Origin: Treponema parvum
Lineage (GTDB): Bacteria; Spirochaetota; Spirochaetia; Treponematales; Treponemataceae
Assembly (NCBI RefSeq): GCF_017893945.1
Contig: NZ_CP054257.1
Span: forward strand, 1,178,001 to 1,242,000
Direction of reading: 5' to 3'
Length of the DNA stretch: 64,000 bases
Positions 46,216-55,954 of the stretch are shown here, piece after piece. The position numbers and the translations under genes were made by a program. Below the pieces are notes generated by a model, which worked only from the letters and a program-made list of their open reading frames with translations, did not search any database and was not told where the DNA came from. Each line of letters starts with the position of its first letter. Position 1 is the stretch's first letter.

Positions 46216-47387
46216 AAATTCTTTTCGACTATATTCCTTACGTGATATTTTTTTATTACGCGGTTTTCTACGGCTTTTTTAATTAAGTCGTCTACTTCAA
46301 GCGAATCGTAAATTTTTTTTGCGTCTTCGACGCTTCCTCGTAACACAGGGTGGCGCGGAGAAAAAAGCACGCAGCAGTCTTCGTATGGTAGAATCGAGGT
46401 TTCATAAGTTCCTATAAAATTTGCGTCCTCGATTATTTCTTCTTTGTCCATTCCGACTAGCGGTCGTAAAAGCTGAATGGAACAGGCGTCTTCCGTCACG
46501 CTCATGTTTTCTATAGTCTGGCTTGCCACCTGCCCCAGGCTTTCGCCGGTTATAACGCACTGAGCTTTTATAAGGCCGGATATTATATTTACCGCCTTCA
46601 TCATACAGACGCGAAGCATCAGCGTCGTCCATTCTTTGGGCGCTTTTTCTTTTATTTTCATCTGAACTTCGGTAAAAGGGATTATATGAAGGTGGTTTAC
46701 AATGCCGTATTGTGCAATTTTTTCCGCAAGAACCTCTACCTTGTTCTGAGCCTCTTCGGACGTATAGGGATAAGAATGGAAGTAAGCGGAATCTACGAAC
46801 ATTCCGCGGCGGATCATGCGGTATCCGGCTACGGGAGAATCCAAGCCGCCTGAGAGCAAAAGAAGTCCGTGGCCGCTTGAACCCACGGGAAGTCCGCGGC
46901 AGCCCCTTTTTTGATCCGCATAAACGAAGCATCTCTCACGTATTTCAATGTTTATGACGACGTCGGGTTTATGAACGTTTACTTTAAGAAGTTTTCCGTC
47001 AATGTCGGCGGCGGCCCGGCAATTTACTTCATATGAAGTTAAGGGAAAATTTTTATCGGCGCGCCTTGTTTCAAGTTTAAATGTTTCGGCTCCGTTTTGT
47101 TTTGCTGATACGGCTTGTTCAAGGACGGCTTTCTTTATTGATTCCATGTCTTTTTCACATACGCTTGCCTTTGCCCAGCCGGTAATCCCTATAAGGCGGC
47201 TGAGCGTGAACTCTACGGCTTTTTCGCCGTATTCGTCGGTTTCAATATAAAGCCGTCCCGCGATGAGTGAAACTTTTGCGTTTACCGTTTCAAGATAGAG
47301 GCGTGCGTTATTTACAAGGCGGCGCTCGAATTCCTTTAAATTCGATTTTTTCAGAGTCAGTTCGCCGAGCTTTGCCAGATACGTCAT
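46212..47387 (-). CDS. thiI: tRNA 4-thiouridine synthase ThiI
   Basis: Makes s4U8 in tRNA and in many bacteria supplies sulfur for thiazole. It has an N-terminal ferredoxin-like and THUMP domain (residues ~1-165) and a PP-loop ATPase domain with LLLLSGGLDSPVAGYRM and ITGESLGQVASQT. There is no C-terminal rhodanese domain, so sulfur must come by another route; this short form is common outside enterobacteria. Length 391. Confidence 0.94.
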   Translation of the reverse strand: MTYLAKLGELTLKKSNLKEFERRLVNNARLYLETVNAKVSLIAGRLYIETDEYGEKAVEFTLSRLIGITGWAKASVCEKDMESIKKAVLEQAVSAKQNGAETFKLETRRADKNFPLTSYEVNCRAAADIDGKLLKVNVHKPDVVINIEIRERCFVYADQKRGCRGLPVGSSGHGLLLLSGGLDSPVAGYRMIRRGMFVDSAYFHSYPYTSEEAQNKVEVLAEKIAQYGIVNHLHIIPFTEVQMKIKEKAPKEWTTLMLRVCMMKAVNIISGLIKAQCVITGESLGQVASQTIENMSVTEDACSIQLLRPLVGMDKEEIIEDANFIGTYETSILPYEDCCVLFSPRHPVLRGSVEDAKKIYDSLEVDDLIKKAVENRVIKKYHVRNIVEKNF

Positions 47388-47688
47388 GTGCGGCAGTATA
47401 GCCTAAAGTTTTTTTTACGGCAAGCAAACGAGCTGCGCGGATACCGGCGCAAAAGTCTGCAAGCAAAGTTTGGCATGATTGGCGGCGGCCGGCGGGGTAC
47501 TTAGCTTTTGTCCGCGACCGGCGATTGCAGCGAGCAAGCGTCCCGCGATGTTATGCAGCGTCCCGCGTGAATGTCCTGCGCGGGCGGCAATGCGTTAGGT
47601 TCTGCGTCAAATGTCTGCGCGGATACCGGCGCAAGCTGAACTGCTTTTTTTCTTGCATAAAGACAAAAAGTGTGATAATGTCACGAAC
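47388..47688. repeat. GC-rich intergenic region with short direct repeats
   Basis: No gene could be supported in these 300 bases. CTGCGCGGATACCGGCGCAA occurs twice, at 47433-47452 and 47615-47634. AGCGTCCCGCG occurs twice near 47537 and 47557. GC content is higher than in flanking genes. The end of the region holds a weak promoter: TTGCAT near 47655 and GATAAT near 47673, just before the acyl-CoA synthetase start. Confidence 0.6.
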
Positions 47689-49680
47689 ATGGTTAGTTTT
47701 AGACAGATATCCCAATTATTATTTGATAAAAGTAAATATGACATGACTTTGGGAAAAAGCATACCCGATATGCTCAGAAAGCGCGTCGCTCAGTGTCCCA
47801 ATGTTACTCTTCAAGCCGTCAAAAACGAAGTAGACAAATTCGACTGTTATACATATGAACGTGTCTATCGCAGGGCGCTTGACATGGCCTGCCAGTTAAA
47901 AAAAATGGGCATAAAACACGGCGATCGTGTAGGCCTTATCGCCGACAACCGCCGAGAATGGATGACAACCGATTATGCGCTTTTGTCGCTCGGGGCGATC
48001 GACGTGCCGAGAGGCTGCGATTCCACGGGACAGGAAATACGTTTTATATTAAATTTTACCGAATGTAAATTTTCATTTTTTGAAAACGCCAAACAGTTCG
48101 AAAAGATTCTTGAAAAACCTGACGAAGTTCCTTGTCTCAAGCATGCGATCTTATTCGATTCCGCGGATCCCGCCCTTGTCACGCGCGCCGCAGCGGTCGG
48201 TATTATAATTCATAACTATATAAATCTTGAAGAGATCGCGCGCCGTTCCACAAGCGAAGAGGACAGAAAAGAGATAAATGACATAATCGACAACGTAAAG
48301 TCCGACGACATAGCTACGATAATTTTTACGTCGGGAACTACCGGAATCCCGAAAGGCGTTATGCTCACGCACGACAATTTTCTTGTTCAATGCCAGGTGA
48401 TAAAGTACGTCCTGCCGGATTCAAAAGAAGGCGATCTTTGGCTTTCGGTTCTTCCCGTGTGGCATGTTTTTGAACGCGCCTTTCAGTACTTCATTCCGGT
48501 TCTGAAAAACGGCTGCGTATATTCAAAGCCTGTGGCGGCAAGAATTTTGTCGGACATGGCGGCCATGCATCCTCAGTGGATGTGCTCCGTTCCGCGTCTT
48601 TGGGATGCGATCGCCAAGCGTTTTTTTTCCGAAATACGTAAAAAAGGCAGACTTTCTTATGCGTTTTTTAACGTAGCCGTATCTATAGGAAAGACATATT
48701 GGTGGGCTAAGGATCGCGTGTTCGGCCTCATATGCCGCTACCGTAAGACGATCCGCATCTTTGACACGATTTACGCCTTTATTCCTTTTTTACTTATGAT
48801 AATTCCAAACGCCGTATGCGATCTTTTGGTGTTTAGAAAGATCCGCGCCCAGCTCGGCGGAAAAATGTCGGGCGCAATTTCAGGCGGCGGAAGCCTTCAA
48901 GCGGAAACGGACGCTTTTTACCACGCTATAGGTTTTAAATTGCTTGAAGGCTACGGTCTTACGGAAACGGCCCCCGTTCTTTCTCTCCGCAATTCTAAAA
49001 AACCGCGTTCGGGCTGCGTCGGCGAAGTTATGCCCTGCGCTGAAATAAAGGTAGTGGCCGAAAAAGACGGCCGTATCGCCGGAAGCGAGCCGCTTCCTCC
49101 CGGAAAGTGGGGCCTCATACTTGCGCGCGGCCGCCAAGTTATGAAAGGGTATTACAAACGCCCGGACTTGACTGAAGCCATAATAGACAAAGACGGCTGG
49201 CTCAACACCGGAGATCTGGGCATGCTCACTCAAGACAATGAAATAAAGATCACCGGCCGCGCCAAAGACACGATAGTTTTGCTGGGAGGCGAAAATGTCG
49301 AGCCGCAGGTGATCGAAAGCTCCGTGTGCTCAAGCAAATACATAGAAACCGCAGTGGTTGTGGGGCAAGATCAAAAATACATTGCGGCGCTCATTGTTCC
49401 CGTAAAGGATTCCGTCCTTGCCTATGCCGAAGAAAATCGTGTAGTATATGAAAGTTACGAAGGTCTTTTACAATCGAACGAGATAATAAGTCTTATCCGT
49501 AACGAAATAGATTCCAGGGTAAATGCTGAAAAAGGCTTTAGAGCCTGCGAACGTATTTTTAAGTTTACACTTTTGGAAAAAAGCTTTACCGTCGGCGAAG
49601 AAATAAATTCTAAGATGGAAAAAATGCGGCATAAGATCGTAAAAATTTATGCCCGTCAAATGAAAAAACTTTACGAATAA
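47689..49680 (+). CDS. Long-chain acyl-CoA synthetase (first of two)
   Basis: AMP-forming enzyme activating fatty acids with ATP and CoA. It has IIFTSGTTGIPKGVMLTH (P-loop), EGYGLTETAPVLS, GWLNTGDLGML and the C-terminal K-containing domain IKITGRAKDTIVLLGGENV. The ATG at 47689 was chosen because upstream codons lie in the repeat region; a second ATG at 47743 gives a start matching the paralogue (TLGKSIPDML). Length 664 from the chosen start. A paralogue begins 16 bases after its stop. Confidence 0.9.
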   Translation: MVSFRQISQLLFDKSKYDMTLGKSIPDMLRKRVAQCPNVTLQAVKNEVDKFDCYTYERVYRRALDMACQLKKMGIKHGDRVGLIADNRREWMTTDYALLSLGAIDVPRGCDSTGQEIRFILNFTECKFSFFENAKQFEKILEKPDEVPCLKHAILFDSADPALVTRAAAVGIIIHNYINLEEIARRSTSEEDRKEINDIIDNVKSDDIATIIFTSGTTGIPKGVMLTHDNFLVQCQVIKYVLPDSKEGDLWLSVLPVWHVFERAFQYFIPVLKNGCVYSKPVAARILSDMAAMHPQWMCSVPRLWDAIAKRFFSEIRKKGRLSYAFFNVAVSIGKTYWWAKDRVFGLICRYRKTIRIFDTIYAFIPFLLMIIPNAVCDLLVFRKIRAQLGGKMSGAISGGGSLQAETDAFYHAIGFKLLEGYGLTETAPVLSLRNSKKPRSGCVGEVMPCAEIKVVAEKDGRIAGSEPLPPGKWGLILARGRQVMKGYYKRPDLTEAIIDKDGWLNTGDLGMLTQDNEIKITGRAKDTIVLLGGENVEPQVIESSVCSSKYIETAVVVGQDQKYIAALIVPVKDSVLAYAEENRVVYESYEGLLQSNEIISLIRNEIDSRVNAEKGFRACERIFKFTLLEKSFTVGEEINSKMEKMRHKIVKIYARQMKKLYE

Positions 49681-49696
49681 AATTAAGGTAGTTAAA

Positions 49697-51658
49697 ATGG
49701 CTCTGATTTCGGAAAACGACAAAACTTTGGGTAAAAACGTTCCCCTCATGCTGCGCTCGCGGATGCAGGAGAGTCCGGATGTGATTCTTCAGTATGTGAA
49801 AAACGAAGACAAAAAATATGATACGTATACGTACCGCCGCGTTTATACCCGCGTAGTTGAATTGGCGGCCGTGCTTAAGAAATTCGGCATAAAGAGGGGC
49901 GACAGGGTAGGACTTATTTCGGACAATCGCCGCGAATGGCTTGTTACCGATCTGGCTCTTCTCTCTTTGGGCGCCGCCGACGTTCCTCGCGGATGCGACT
50001 CCATGGGATCCGAAATCCGATTTATTTTAAATTTTGTGGAATGCTCCGTTTGTTTTTTCGAAAACTCCCGCCAGCTTCAAAAAGTTCTTGAAAAGGTCGA
50101 AGAAGTTCCCTTGTTAAAGGACGCAGTTTTATTCGATTCCGCCGACGCCGAAATAAAAGCCTTGGCGGAAAAAAAGGGAATCCGGGTTCACAAATTCATC
50201 GATCTTGAAGACGAAGGCCGTAAAAGCACTGAAGACGAACGAAAAAATATCGAAGAAGAGATGGATAAAACATCCCCCGATGAAATTGCGACGATCATCT
50301 TTACGTCCGGCACTACGGGAAATCCCAAAGGCGTCATGCTGTCGCATGACAGCTATATAGCCCAGTGCGAAGTTATACACGAAGCCTTGCCTTTTTTAAA
50401 GCAGGGCGATATTTGGCTTTCCATCCTGCCGGTATGGCATTCGTTTGAAAGAGCCGTCAATTATCTTATCATAGCTTTAAAAAACGGAATGATTTATTCC
50501 CGCCCGGCTGCGTCCGTAATGCTTGCCGATATGGAAGCGCTGCATCCTAACACGATGTGCGGCGTCCCCCGTTTGTGGGAATCCGTAGCACAGGGATTTT
50601 TCAGCGCTATGAAAAAGAAAGGCGGAATAACGCTCGCTCTTTTTGACACTGCAATTTCAGTAGGTAAGGTTTACAATTGGGCGAAGGACCGCGTGTTCGG
50701 CCTTATATGCCGCTACCGAAAAACTATGCGATTGGTCGATACTGTTGTCTGCATAGTTCCGTTTTTGCTTTTAGCGCCCATTAACGCATTATTCGATCTT
50801 ATAATTTTTAAAAAGATCAGAGCGAAATTCGGCGGAAACATGCACTACGCGATATCCGGCGGCGGAAGCCTTCAGCCGGACACCGACGCTTTTTATCACG
50901 CGATAAATTTTAAATTGCTCGAAGGCTACGGAATTACCGAAGCGGGTCCCATCCTTTCGGTAAGGAGACCGTACAAACCCCGTTCCGGCTGCGTAGGACA
51001 GGTATATGCTTCCGCTCAGGTAAAGGTTGTCGCCATGGAAGACGGCAAAATATTTTCTCAAGAACCTCTACCGCCGGGTAAAACAGGACTTGTGCTTGCG
51101 AAAGGCAGACAAATAATGAAAGGCTATTACAAAAATCCTGAGCTTACGGAAAAGACAATCGACAAAGACGGATGGCTTAACACCGGCGACATAGGAATGA
51201 TGACCTATGACAATGAAATAAAAATAATAGGGCGGGCTAAGGATACGATAGTATTATTGGGCGGAGAAAACATTGAGCCTTTGCCGATCGAACAAGCCGC
51301 GTGCACTTCCAGTTATATTGAAACGGTCGTGCTTGAAGGACAGGATCAAAAATACATTGCAGCGCTGGTCGTCCCTTCAAAAGACGCCGTTATTGCGTAC
51401 GCCGAAGAAAACCGTATTGTGTTTGAAACATATGAAGCTCTGCTTGAATCAAACGAAATTCAATCGCTTATAAGAGGAGAGCTTGACAAACGTATTTGTG
51501 CGGAAGAAGGTTTCAGACCTTGTGAATACATATATAAATTTGTGCTTTTGCCGGAAAGCTTTGAGCAAGGTAAGGAAATAAACGCAAAGATGGAGGTCAT
51601 GCGCCACAAGGTCGTAAAGATCTACGAAAAGCAGATAAAGTCGCTGTTTTCAAAGTAA
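49697..51658 (+). CDS. Long-chain acyl-CoA synthetase (second of two)
   Basis: A tandem paralogue of the preceding gene, with IIFTSGTTGNPKGVMLSH, EGYGITEAGPILS, GWLNTGDIGMM and KIIGRAKDTIVLLGGEN. The two agree along their full length, so this is an in-place duplication followed by divergence. Differences cluster in the first 30 residues and in the middle, which may mean different chain-length preference. An Rhs fragment begins seven bases after its stop, marking the edge of the accessory region. Confidence 0.92.
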   Translation: MALISENDKTLGKNVPLMLRSRMQESPDVILQYVKNEDKKYDTYTYRRVYTRVVELAAVLKKFGIKRGDRVGLISDNRREWLVTDLALLSLGAADVPRGCDSMGSEIRFILNFVECSVCFFENSRQLQKVLEKVEEVPLLKDAVLFDSADAEIKALAEKKGIRVHKFIDLEDEGRKSTEDERKNIEEEMDKTSPDEIATIIFTSGTTGNPKGVMLSHDSYIAQCEVIHEALPFLKQGDIWLSILPVWHSFERAVNYLIIALKNGMIYSRPAASVMLADMEALHPNTMCGVPRLWESVAQGFFSAMKKKGGITLALFDTAISVGKVYNWAKDRVFGLICRYRKTMRLVDTVVCIVPFLLLAPINALFDLIIFKKIRAKFGGNMHYAISGGGSLQPDTDAFYHAINFKLLEGYGITEAGPILSVRRPYKPRSGCVGQVYASAQVKVVAMEDGKIFSQEPLPPGKTGLVLAKGRQIMKGYYKNPELTEKTIDKDGWLNTGDIGMMTYDNEIKIIGRAKDTIVLLGGENIEPLPIEQAACTSSYIETVVLEGQDQKYIAALVVPSKDAVIAYAEENRIVFETYEALLESNEIQSLIRGELDKRICAEEGFRPCEYIYKFVLLPESFEQGKEINAKMEVMRHKVVKIYEKQIKSLFSK

Positions 51659-51665
51659 GTTTTAA

Positions 51666-52955
51666 ATGGCGTTTGCACAGAGGAGCGTAAACTCTGTCTA
51701 TGACACGCGCTATGCATATAGTGCGGACGGAAACCGTGCTGCCAAATGGACGGCAACAAAGGCAAGTGAGACATTATACTTTAACATGATGTGGACATGG
51801 CATACGGATACGGGACTTCCTGAAGGGCAGTATTCAAAGCACATATACTTAGGTGAGACAAGAATCGTAACCAAGCAGACAAGTAAGCTTGATATAAGCT
51901 ATGGGCAAAGCGATGAATATCACCACAGGTATTATTACCACCCTGACCATCTAGGCTCGGCACAGCTTGTAACCGACTATGAAGGAAACGAATACCAACG
52001 TATTGAATACACGCCGTATGGAGAGCTGTGGGTAGAGAAGAAGTCAAAGACGGAAGAAGGCTTACGCTTCCTGCCATACAAATTCACAGCAAAAGAGCAA
52101 GACGAAGAAACAGGGCTGTATTACTACGGAGCACGCTACTTGGATGCGAAGTACTCAAGGTGGCTGTCGACGGATCCTGCGGTCGGGGAGTACGTGAGCG
52201 GGACGAGTGCAGGTGAAGGTGGGATATATAATACGGTGAACCTTAGCCTGTATCATTATGCAGGGAATAATCCTGTGAAGTACACGGATCCTAATGGTGA
52301 ATGGGCACATATTGCTGTTGGGGCTGCAATTGGAGCCGGTGTTGGTGCAATATCTGCTTGGGCATCAGGTACTTCTGGAAGAGAAATTGCTGCCGCTGCA
52401 GTGGGAGGAGCGGTAACAGGGGGATTGGCAGCTGCAACATGCGGTATGTCGCTTGGAGCAACCATAGCAGGTTCTGCTATGGCTGGGACGGCGGGATATC
52501 TTGCAGAAAACATGATTGCAGGAAACCAATCTACTGTTGAAGGAGCCACAATATCTGGCGCCAGTGGCGCCGCAGGAGCTATGACTGGTGCGATCGTTGA
52601 TAAGGCTGTAGGCATGGTTTCAACGGCTGTTTCTCAAACGGAAAAAAGCGTAAAGACCTCTTCTCCTTATTCAAATATTTCAGATAATACTAATATTGCT
52701 GCTGGTAAAAAATTTACTGCACAACAAAAACAAAATATTTTACAAGCAAATAGTAATAAAAACCATGGAGTTGTAAAATCTGATTTATCAGGAAAAATAT
52801 TAACACAACCTATGAAGAGTCAAGCTGGTATAACTCCTCGTCAAGATGAATGGCAAATAGACCACATTATCCCTAAAAGTAAAGGGGGAACAAACAGTTA
52901 TTCGAACGCACAGGTATTATCAAGACAAGAAAATAGGTTAAAATGGGATCAATAG
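51666..52955 (+). CDS. Rhs C-terminal core with HNH nuclease tip
   Basis: This frame carries the last part of a YD-repeat/Rhs protein. The core has YYYHPDHLGSAQLVTDYEGN, EETGLYYYGARYLDAKYSRW and LYHYAGNNPVKYTDPNG, after which the toxin begins. The tip has a Gly/Ala-rich helical linker (residues ~215-320) and ends with WQIDHIIPKSKGGTNSYSNA, an HNH fold with the His-His and Asn positions filled, so it should cut DNA. The frame starts abruptly at VYDTRYAYSADGN without signal peptide, upstream YD repeats or Shine-Dalgarno, seven bases after the acyl-CoA synthetase. It is therefore an N-terminally truncated Rhs gene. An immunity-like gene follows by four bases. Confidence 0.88.
   Translation: MAFAQRSVNSVYDTRYAYSADGNRAAKWTATKASETLYFNMMWTWHTDTGLPEGQYSKHIYLGETRIVTKQTSKLDISYGQSDEYHHRYYYHPDHLGSAQLVTDYEGNEYQRIEYTPYGELWVEKKSKTEEGLRFLPYKFTAKEQDEETGLYYYGARYLDAKYSRWLSTDPAVGEYVSGTSAGEGGIYNTVNLSLYHYAGNNPVKYTDPNGEWAHIAVGAAIGAGVGAISAWASGTSGREIAAAAVGGAVTGGLAAATCGMSLGATIAGSAMAGTAGYLAENMIAGNQSTVEGATISGASGAAGAMTGAIVDKAVGMVSTAVSQTEKSVKTSSPYSNISDNTNIAAGKKFTAQQKQNILQANSNKNHGVVKSDLSGKILTQPMKSQAGITPRQDEWQIDHIIPKSKGGTNSYSNAQVLSRQENRLKWDQ
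51696..52298 (+). repeat. Rhs core repeat, copy 1
   Basis: About 600 bases encoding the Rhs core from VYDTRYAYS to TDPNG. A second copy lies at 56162-56793, nearly identical for the first ~330 bases and more divergent after EYTPYGE. A degraded, shortened third copy lies at 53291-53542. Both full copies start at the same codon, so that point is a recombination or truncation boundary. Confidence 0.85.
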
Positions 52956-52959
52956 AAAA

Positions 52960-53235
52960 ATGAAATGGCTTTTTAATGATGAAAAAACAACGATGGTGCT
53001 TACAACAAAACGTATAATAAACAAGATTAATCCAATATCTATTGTTACACATGATGGAGAGGATGGTATGTGGCAATTTCTTGATAAAGGAGAATTAAAT
53101 GAAGAATCTGCAGCTGTTGTTAGTTTAGAAGAAATAGTCTTATTAGACGCATCGTTAATGTCATTATATGATTTACCGTTAGGATGGACTGCTGAAAAAA
53201 ATAGTAAAGGTGTATGGACTAGATTGCCTGGGTGA
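52960..53235 (+). CDS. Probable immunity protein for the HNH tip
   Basis: A 91-residue cytosolic protein with no signal peptide, beginning four bases after the HNH tip. It has a recognisable pattern shared by many bacterial small proteins: SIVTHDGEDGMWQFLDKGEL, VVSLEEIVLLDAS, LYDLPLGWTAE. I know this pattern but cannot name its family with confidence. Position and cytosolic location fit protection against a DNA-cutting toxin. Confidence 0.7.
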   Translation: MKWLFNDEKTTMVLTTKRIINKINPISIVTHDGEDGMWQFLDKGELNEESAAVVSLEEIVLLDASLMSLYDLPLGWTAEKNSKGVWTRLPG

Positions 53236-53290
53236 AACCAGGAGAACAACATGTTACAGCTAAAGTGAGTAATTACTGCTGTCGCAAAGG

Positions 53291-54109
53291 TTGGAAAGGA
53301 TTTCTCCGATCGCTTATATGGACTGTACTACAAGATACCTCGATGCGAAGTATTCGAGATGGCTTAGCACAGATCCGGCGGTGAGTGATTACATTCCGCA
53401 GGCGCCTGTAAACGATGATGCACGCAAACACAACCAGAGCCTGCCGGGACAGGGTGGTATCTTCAATATTGTAAACCTGCAGCTGTATCATTATGCAGGC
53501 AATAATCCTGTGAAGTATACCGATCCGGATGGAAAAAGTGAACGTGATTACAAAGTTGTTGAATGTGTTATGACCATGCAAGGGATAGCGCAAGGAATAT
53601 CTATAGGCGGATTGCCAGGAGGTATAGTAGGTGCCTTGATGGGCTATGCAGCAGCGAAAGATTTGCAAAACTATAATGGTCCTTTAAGAGATATGGAAAA
53701 TGAGAAAGCGTTGAAAGAAGCTTTTGGGGATAAAGGTGTTCGCAATCCTAAAGGTTTGGAAACATTTAAAATAGATGAAGCCGACGATCTCCATCAAGTT
53801 GAAGGTATAAGTATTACAAAATACAAAACAATTAAGGATGGTAAAGAGACGGGTGGTGAGATTATTTGGGATAATACAAACAACAAACCTGTTACAGATC
53901 CTAAAGCACGAGGAACATTTAATCGCGGAAGAAATAATAATCCAATTACACATGGAGAAGATGTTTTACTTTGGGGTTTATTAGGAACCGGTGAAGATGA
54001 TCCTTCAAATATGGAAGATAGAGCAGGTCAACTAATAGACTCCGGTATAAAAAGGGTTGGTGGTTTTTTTAACGATCTTTTCAAAAAGAAAACCAATACG
54101 GAGGATTAA
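53291..54109 (+). CDS. Orphan Rhs tip with degenerate core, unknown toxin
   Basis: The first ~85 codons are a shortened and internally broken Rhs core (RYLDAKYSRWLSTDPAV, LYHYAGNNPVKYTDPDG), missing the upstream barrel strands. From DPDG on comes a ~190-residue tip: a Gly-rich hydrophobic hairpin-like stretch (GIAQGISIGGLPGGIVGALM) and a polar C-terminal half with EIIWDNTNNKPVTDPKARGT and NPITHGEDVLLWGLLG. No catalytic family was recognised. The TTG start has no ribosome-binding site, so it is probably silent as it stands. A lipoprotein immunity candidate follows. Confidence 0.65.
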   Translation: MERISPIAYMDCTTRYLDAKYSRWLSTDPAVSDYIPQAPVNDDARKHNQSLPGQGGIFNIVNLQLYHYAGNNPVKYTDPDGKSERDYKVVECVMTMQGIAQGISIGGLPGGIVGALMGYAAAKDLQNYNGPLRDMENEKALKEAFGDKGVRNPKGLETFKIDEADDLHQVEGISITKYKTIKDGKETGGEIIWDNTNNKPVTDPKARGTFNRGRNNNPITHGEDVLLWGLLGTGEDDPSNMEDRAGQLIDSGIKRVGGFFNDLFKKKTNTED

Positions 54110-54113
54110 AAAA

Positions 54114-54596
54114 ATGAAAAAGTGCTTTTATATTTTGTTTCTCCCATTCTTATTGGCCTCATGTTTGGTTTACCCTGCAAAAACTAAAACGTATTTTCGT
54201 AATAATCATTCTGATTTTATGTATGGTGTTAAAATATACGCTAATGTTTTTGGCCACATTGGAAATGGAGGTGATGTACCTCCTTATAAACTAATACTAA
54301 CTTGTGATATTAAGAATGCATTATGTAAAACCGTTACTTTTGAAGAAGTTATTGTCAATAAAAATACATTTGAGTATAGAAGCAATGAATTATTTTCAAC
54401 TACAGATTCCGAAGGTGAACGATATGATTTGCCGAAAGAATTTAATTTGGATGATATGGAAGACGATGCACCGATATATATAAGTTTAAAAGTGAAGTTT
54501 GAATTATCCGATGGAAGTATCAAGGAAGAATGGTTGGGGTTTATATTATATCCTAAGTTTAAAACGCAATGGCTAAATTCTATGTTTTCGGTTTAA
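54114..54596 (+). CDS. Lipoprotein, probable immunity to the preceding tip
   Basis: A 160-residue lipoprotein (MKKCFYILFLPFLLASC, lipobox LASC) with a beta-rich domain (YKLILTCDIKNALCKTVTF). GGAGG lies before the ATG. It starts five bases after the tip. If it is the immunity protein, its membrane-anchored extracytoplasmic location implies a toxin acting in the periplasm. No family recognised. Confidence 0.6.
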   Translation: MKKCFYILFLPFLLASCLVYPAKTKTYFRNNHSDFMYGVKIYANVFGHIGNGGDVPPYKLILTCDIKNALCKTVTFEEVIVNKNTFEYRSNELFSTTDSEGERYDLPKEFNLDDMEDDAPIYISLKVKFELSDGSIKEEWLGFILYPKFKTQWLNSMFSV

Positions 54597-54615
54597 AAGA
54601 AAGGAGAATACTAAA

Positions 54616-55203
54616 GTGTCTCGTAAAATCTTGCCGCTAACATGGGAGAGTACCATTTCATTTTTCACCGTTATCATGGAGCCATCATGCACCTCAGCGA
54701 TTGGCAGGATATTTTGACGGATATGATGTAGCATCAGTTATGTTAGGGTTTAATATTAATGCTACAAAATTAGAAGGGCAAGACTTTACGGTAAGAATGT
54801 GGAAAGGTAATTATGGACTTGTAGGTGCAGGAGGAGAAATAGGCCTTTATAGTCCGAAAGGTTGTTCGCTAAACAGAAATGATTTAAAGAAACTGGGAAT
54901 AGAGGCATCCTCATTCAAACTTATTGACAATAAGAATGGTCAGATATTGTTAAATAATAAGGAAAAGAAGCCAAGTTTTTGGACAACAGGATTACTCCAA
55001 CAAAGCATCGACATAAAGATGATCTTACAGCAGAATTCACTCTAAACTTTAAGGATGAAGAAAGTGCTAAGAATTTTTTTGATCAAATAAAGGATGAAAA
55101 AGAAAATGCAGAAAAATATTATTGGAATGGAAAAGGGGATGTAAGTATAAGTCTTAATAGGAATTCGGTAAATTTCAGGTATGGAACTAAACAAGAAGAA
55201 TAG
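54616..55203 (+). pseudogene. Broken DUF4474-like toxin tip
   Basis: Two overlapping frames together give one decayed domain. Frame one (about 54701-55045) reads VRMWKGNYGLVGAGGEIGLY and KPSFWTTGLLQQ. Frame two (about 54979-55203) continues HRHKDDLTAEFTLNFKDEESAKNFFDQI. This order matches a DUF4474-type domain, which occurs as a toxin-like module. A frameshift near 55000 separates them, and 5' coding sequence including the Rhs joint is missing. An ankyrin-like exported gene follows after one base. Confidence 0.65.
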
Positions 55204-55204
55204 T

Positions 55205-55954
55205 ATGAAAAAAGTAATTATAACAATTAGCTTACTTTTATTGACTGTTATTTTAGGAGCACAAGAAATGCCGCTGAGTAGCTATTATTTTTATGTAGCT
55301 GTCTATAGGGAAGATGTAAAATGGGTGCAAAAGCATCTTGAAGCAGGATATAATCCCAATAAATGTAGGGGAGAAGCTGGTTGGTATGATTCAAAACCAT
55401 TAAAAGTTCTTGTAGAACAGTTAATAGGAGCTTATAAACCATATACAGAAGGTAGTGTAGTTATTTATCCTAGTATAGAAGTATTTAAGTCACTAACAAA
55501 ATATGGAGTCAATGTAAATCAACTACCGTACGTATGGGATAGAATTCATAAATATGATAACGCTTATTTAAATAGAATTTTGAAATATGATAAAGATAAA
55601 TTAACTGCAGAAGATACAAATAAAAAAGATGAGATACAAGATATTAATCGACTTCTTGAGGCTTTACTGGAAGTAGGAGCAGATCCGAATATGAAAGGAC
55701 ATCCTTTCCCATTTGGAAAAAGCAAGAAATTACTTTTTTTTACGGATAAAAAAACGTTTAAATATTTTAATAGTAGTGAGGCAACTACGCCGTTGTATGA
55801 AGCGATAAAGAAAGGAATACAATGGGAAAGTCAAGTAGATTTATTACTGAAATACGGAGCAGCTGTAGACGAAAGCTGTCTTGAAGCGGCAAAATTGAGT
55901 GGGGAAGAAGCGATGGTTGAAAAAATACAAAAACTTTTTGATGGTGTGAAATAA
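55205..55954 (+). CDS. Exported ankyrin-like immunity candidate
   Basis: A ~249-residue protein with signal peptide (MKKVIITISLLLLTVILGAQ) and at least two ankyrin-type repeats: RLLEALLEVGADPNMKGHP and VDLLLKYGAAVDESCLEAAK. Ankyrin folds are common in immunity proteins of polymorphic toxin loci. It lies directly behind the broken DUF4474-like tip and would act in the periplasm. The ATG at 55205 was chosen because it opens the signal peptide. Confidence 0.7.
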   Translation: MKKVIITISLLLLTVILGAQEMPLSSYYFYVAVYREDVKWVQKHLEAGYNPNKCRGEAGWYDSKPLKVLVEQLIGAYKPYTEGSVVIYPSIEVFKSLTKYGVNVNQLPYVWDRIHKYDNAYLNRILKYDKDKLTAEDTNKKDEIQDINRLLEALLEVGADPNMKGHPFPFGKSKKLLFFTDKKTFKYFNSSEATTPLYEAIKKGIQWESQVDLLLKYGAAVDESCLEAAKLSGEEAMVEKIQKLFDGVK

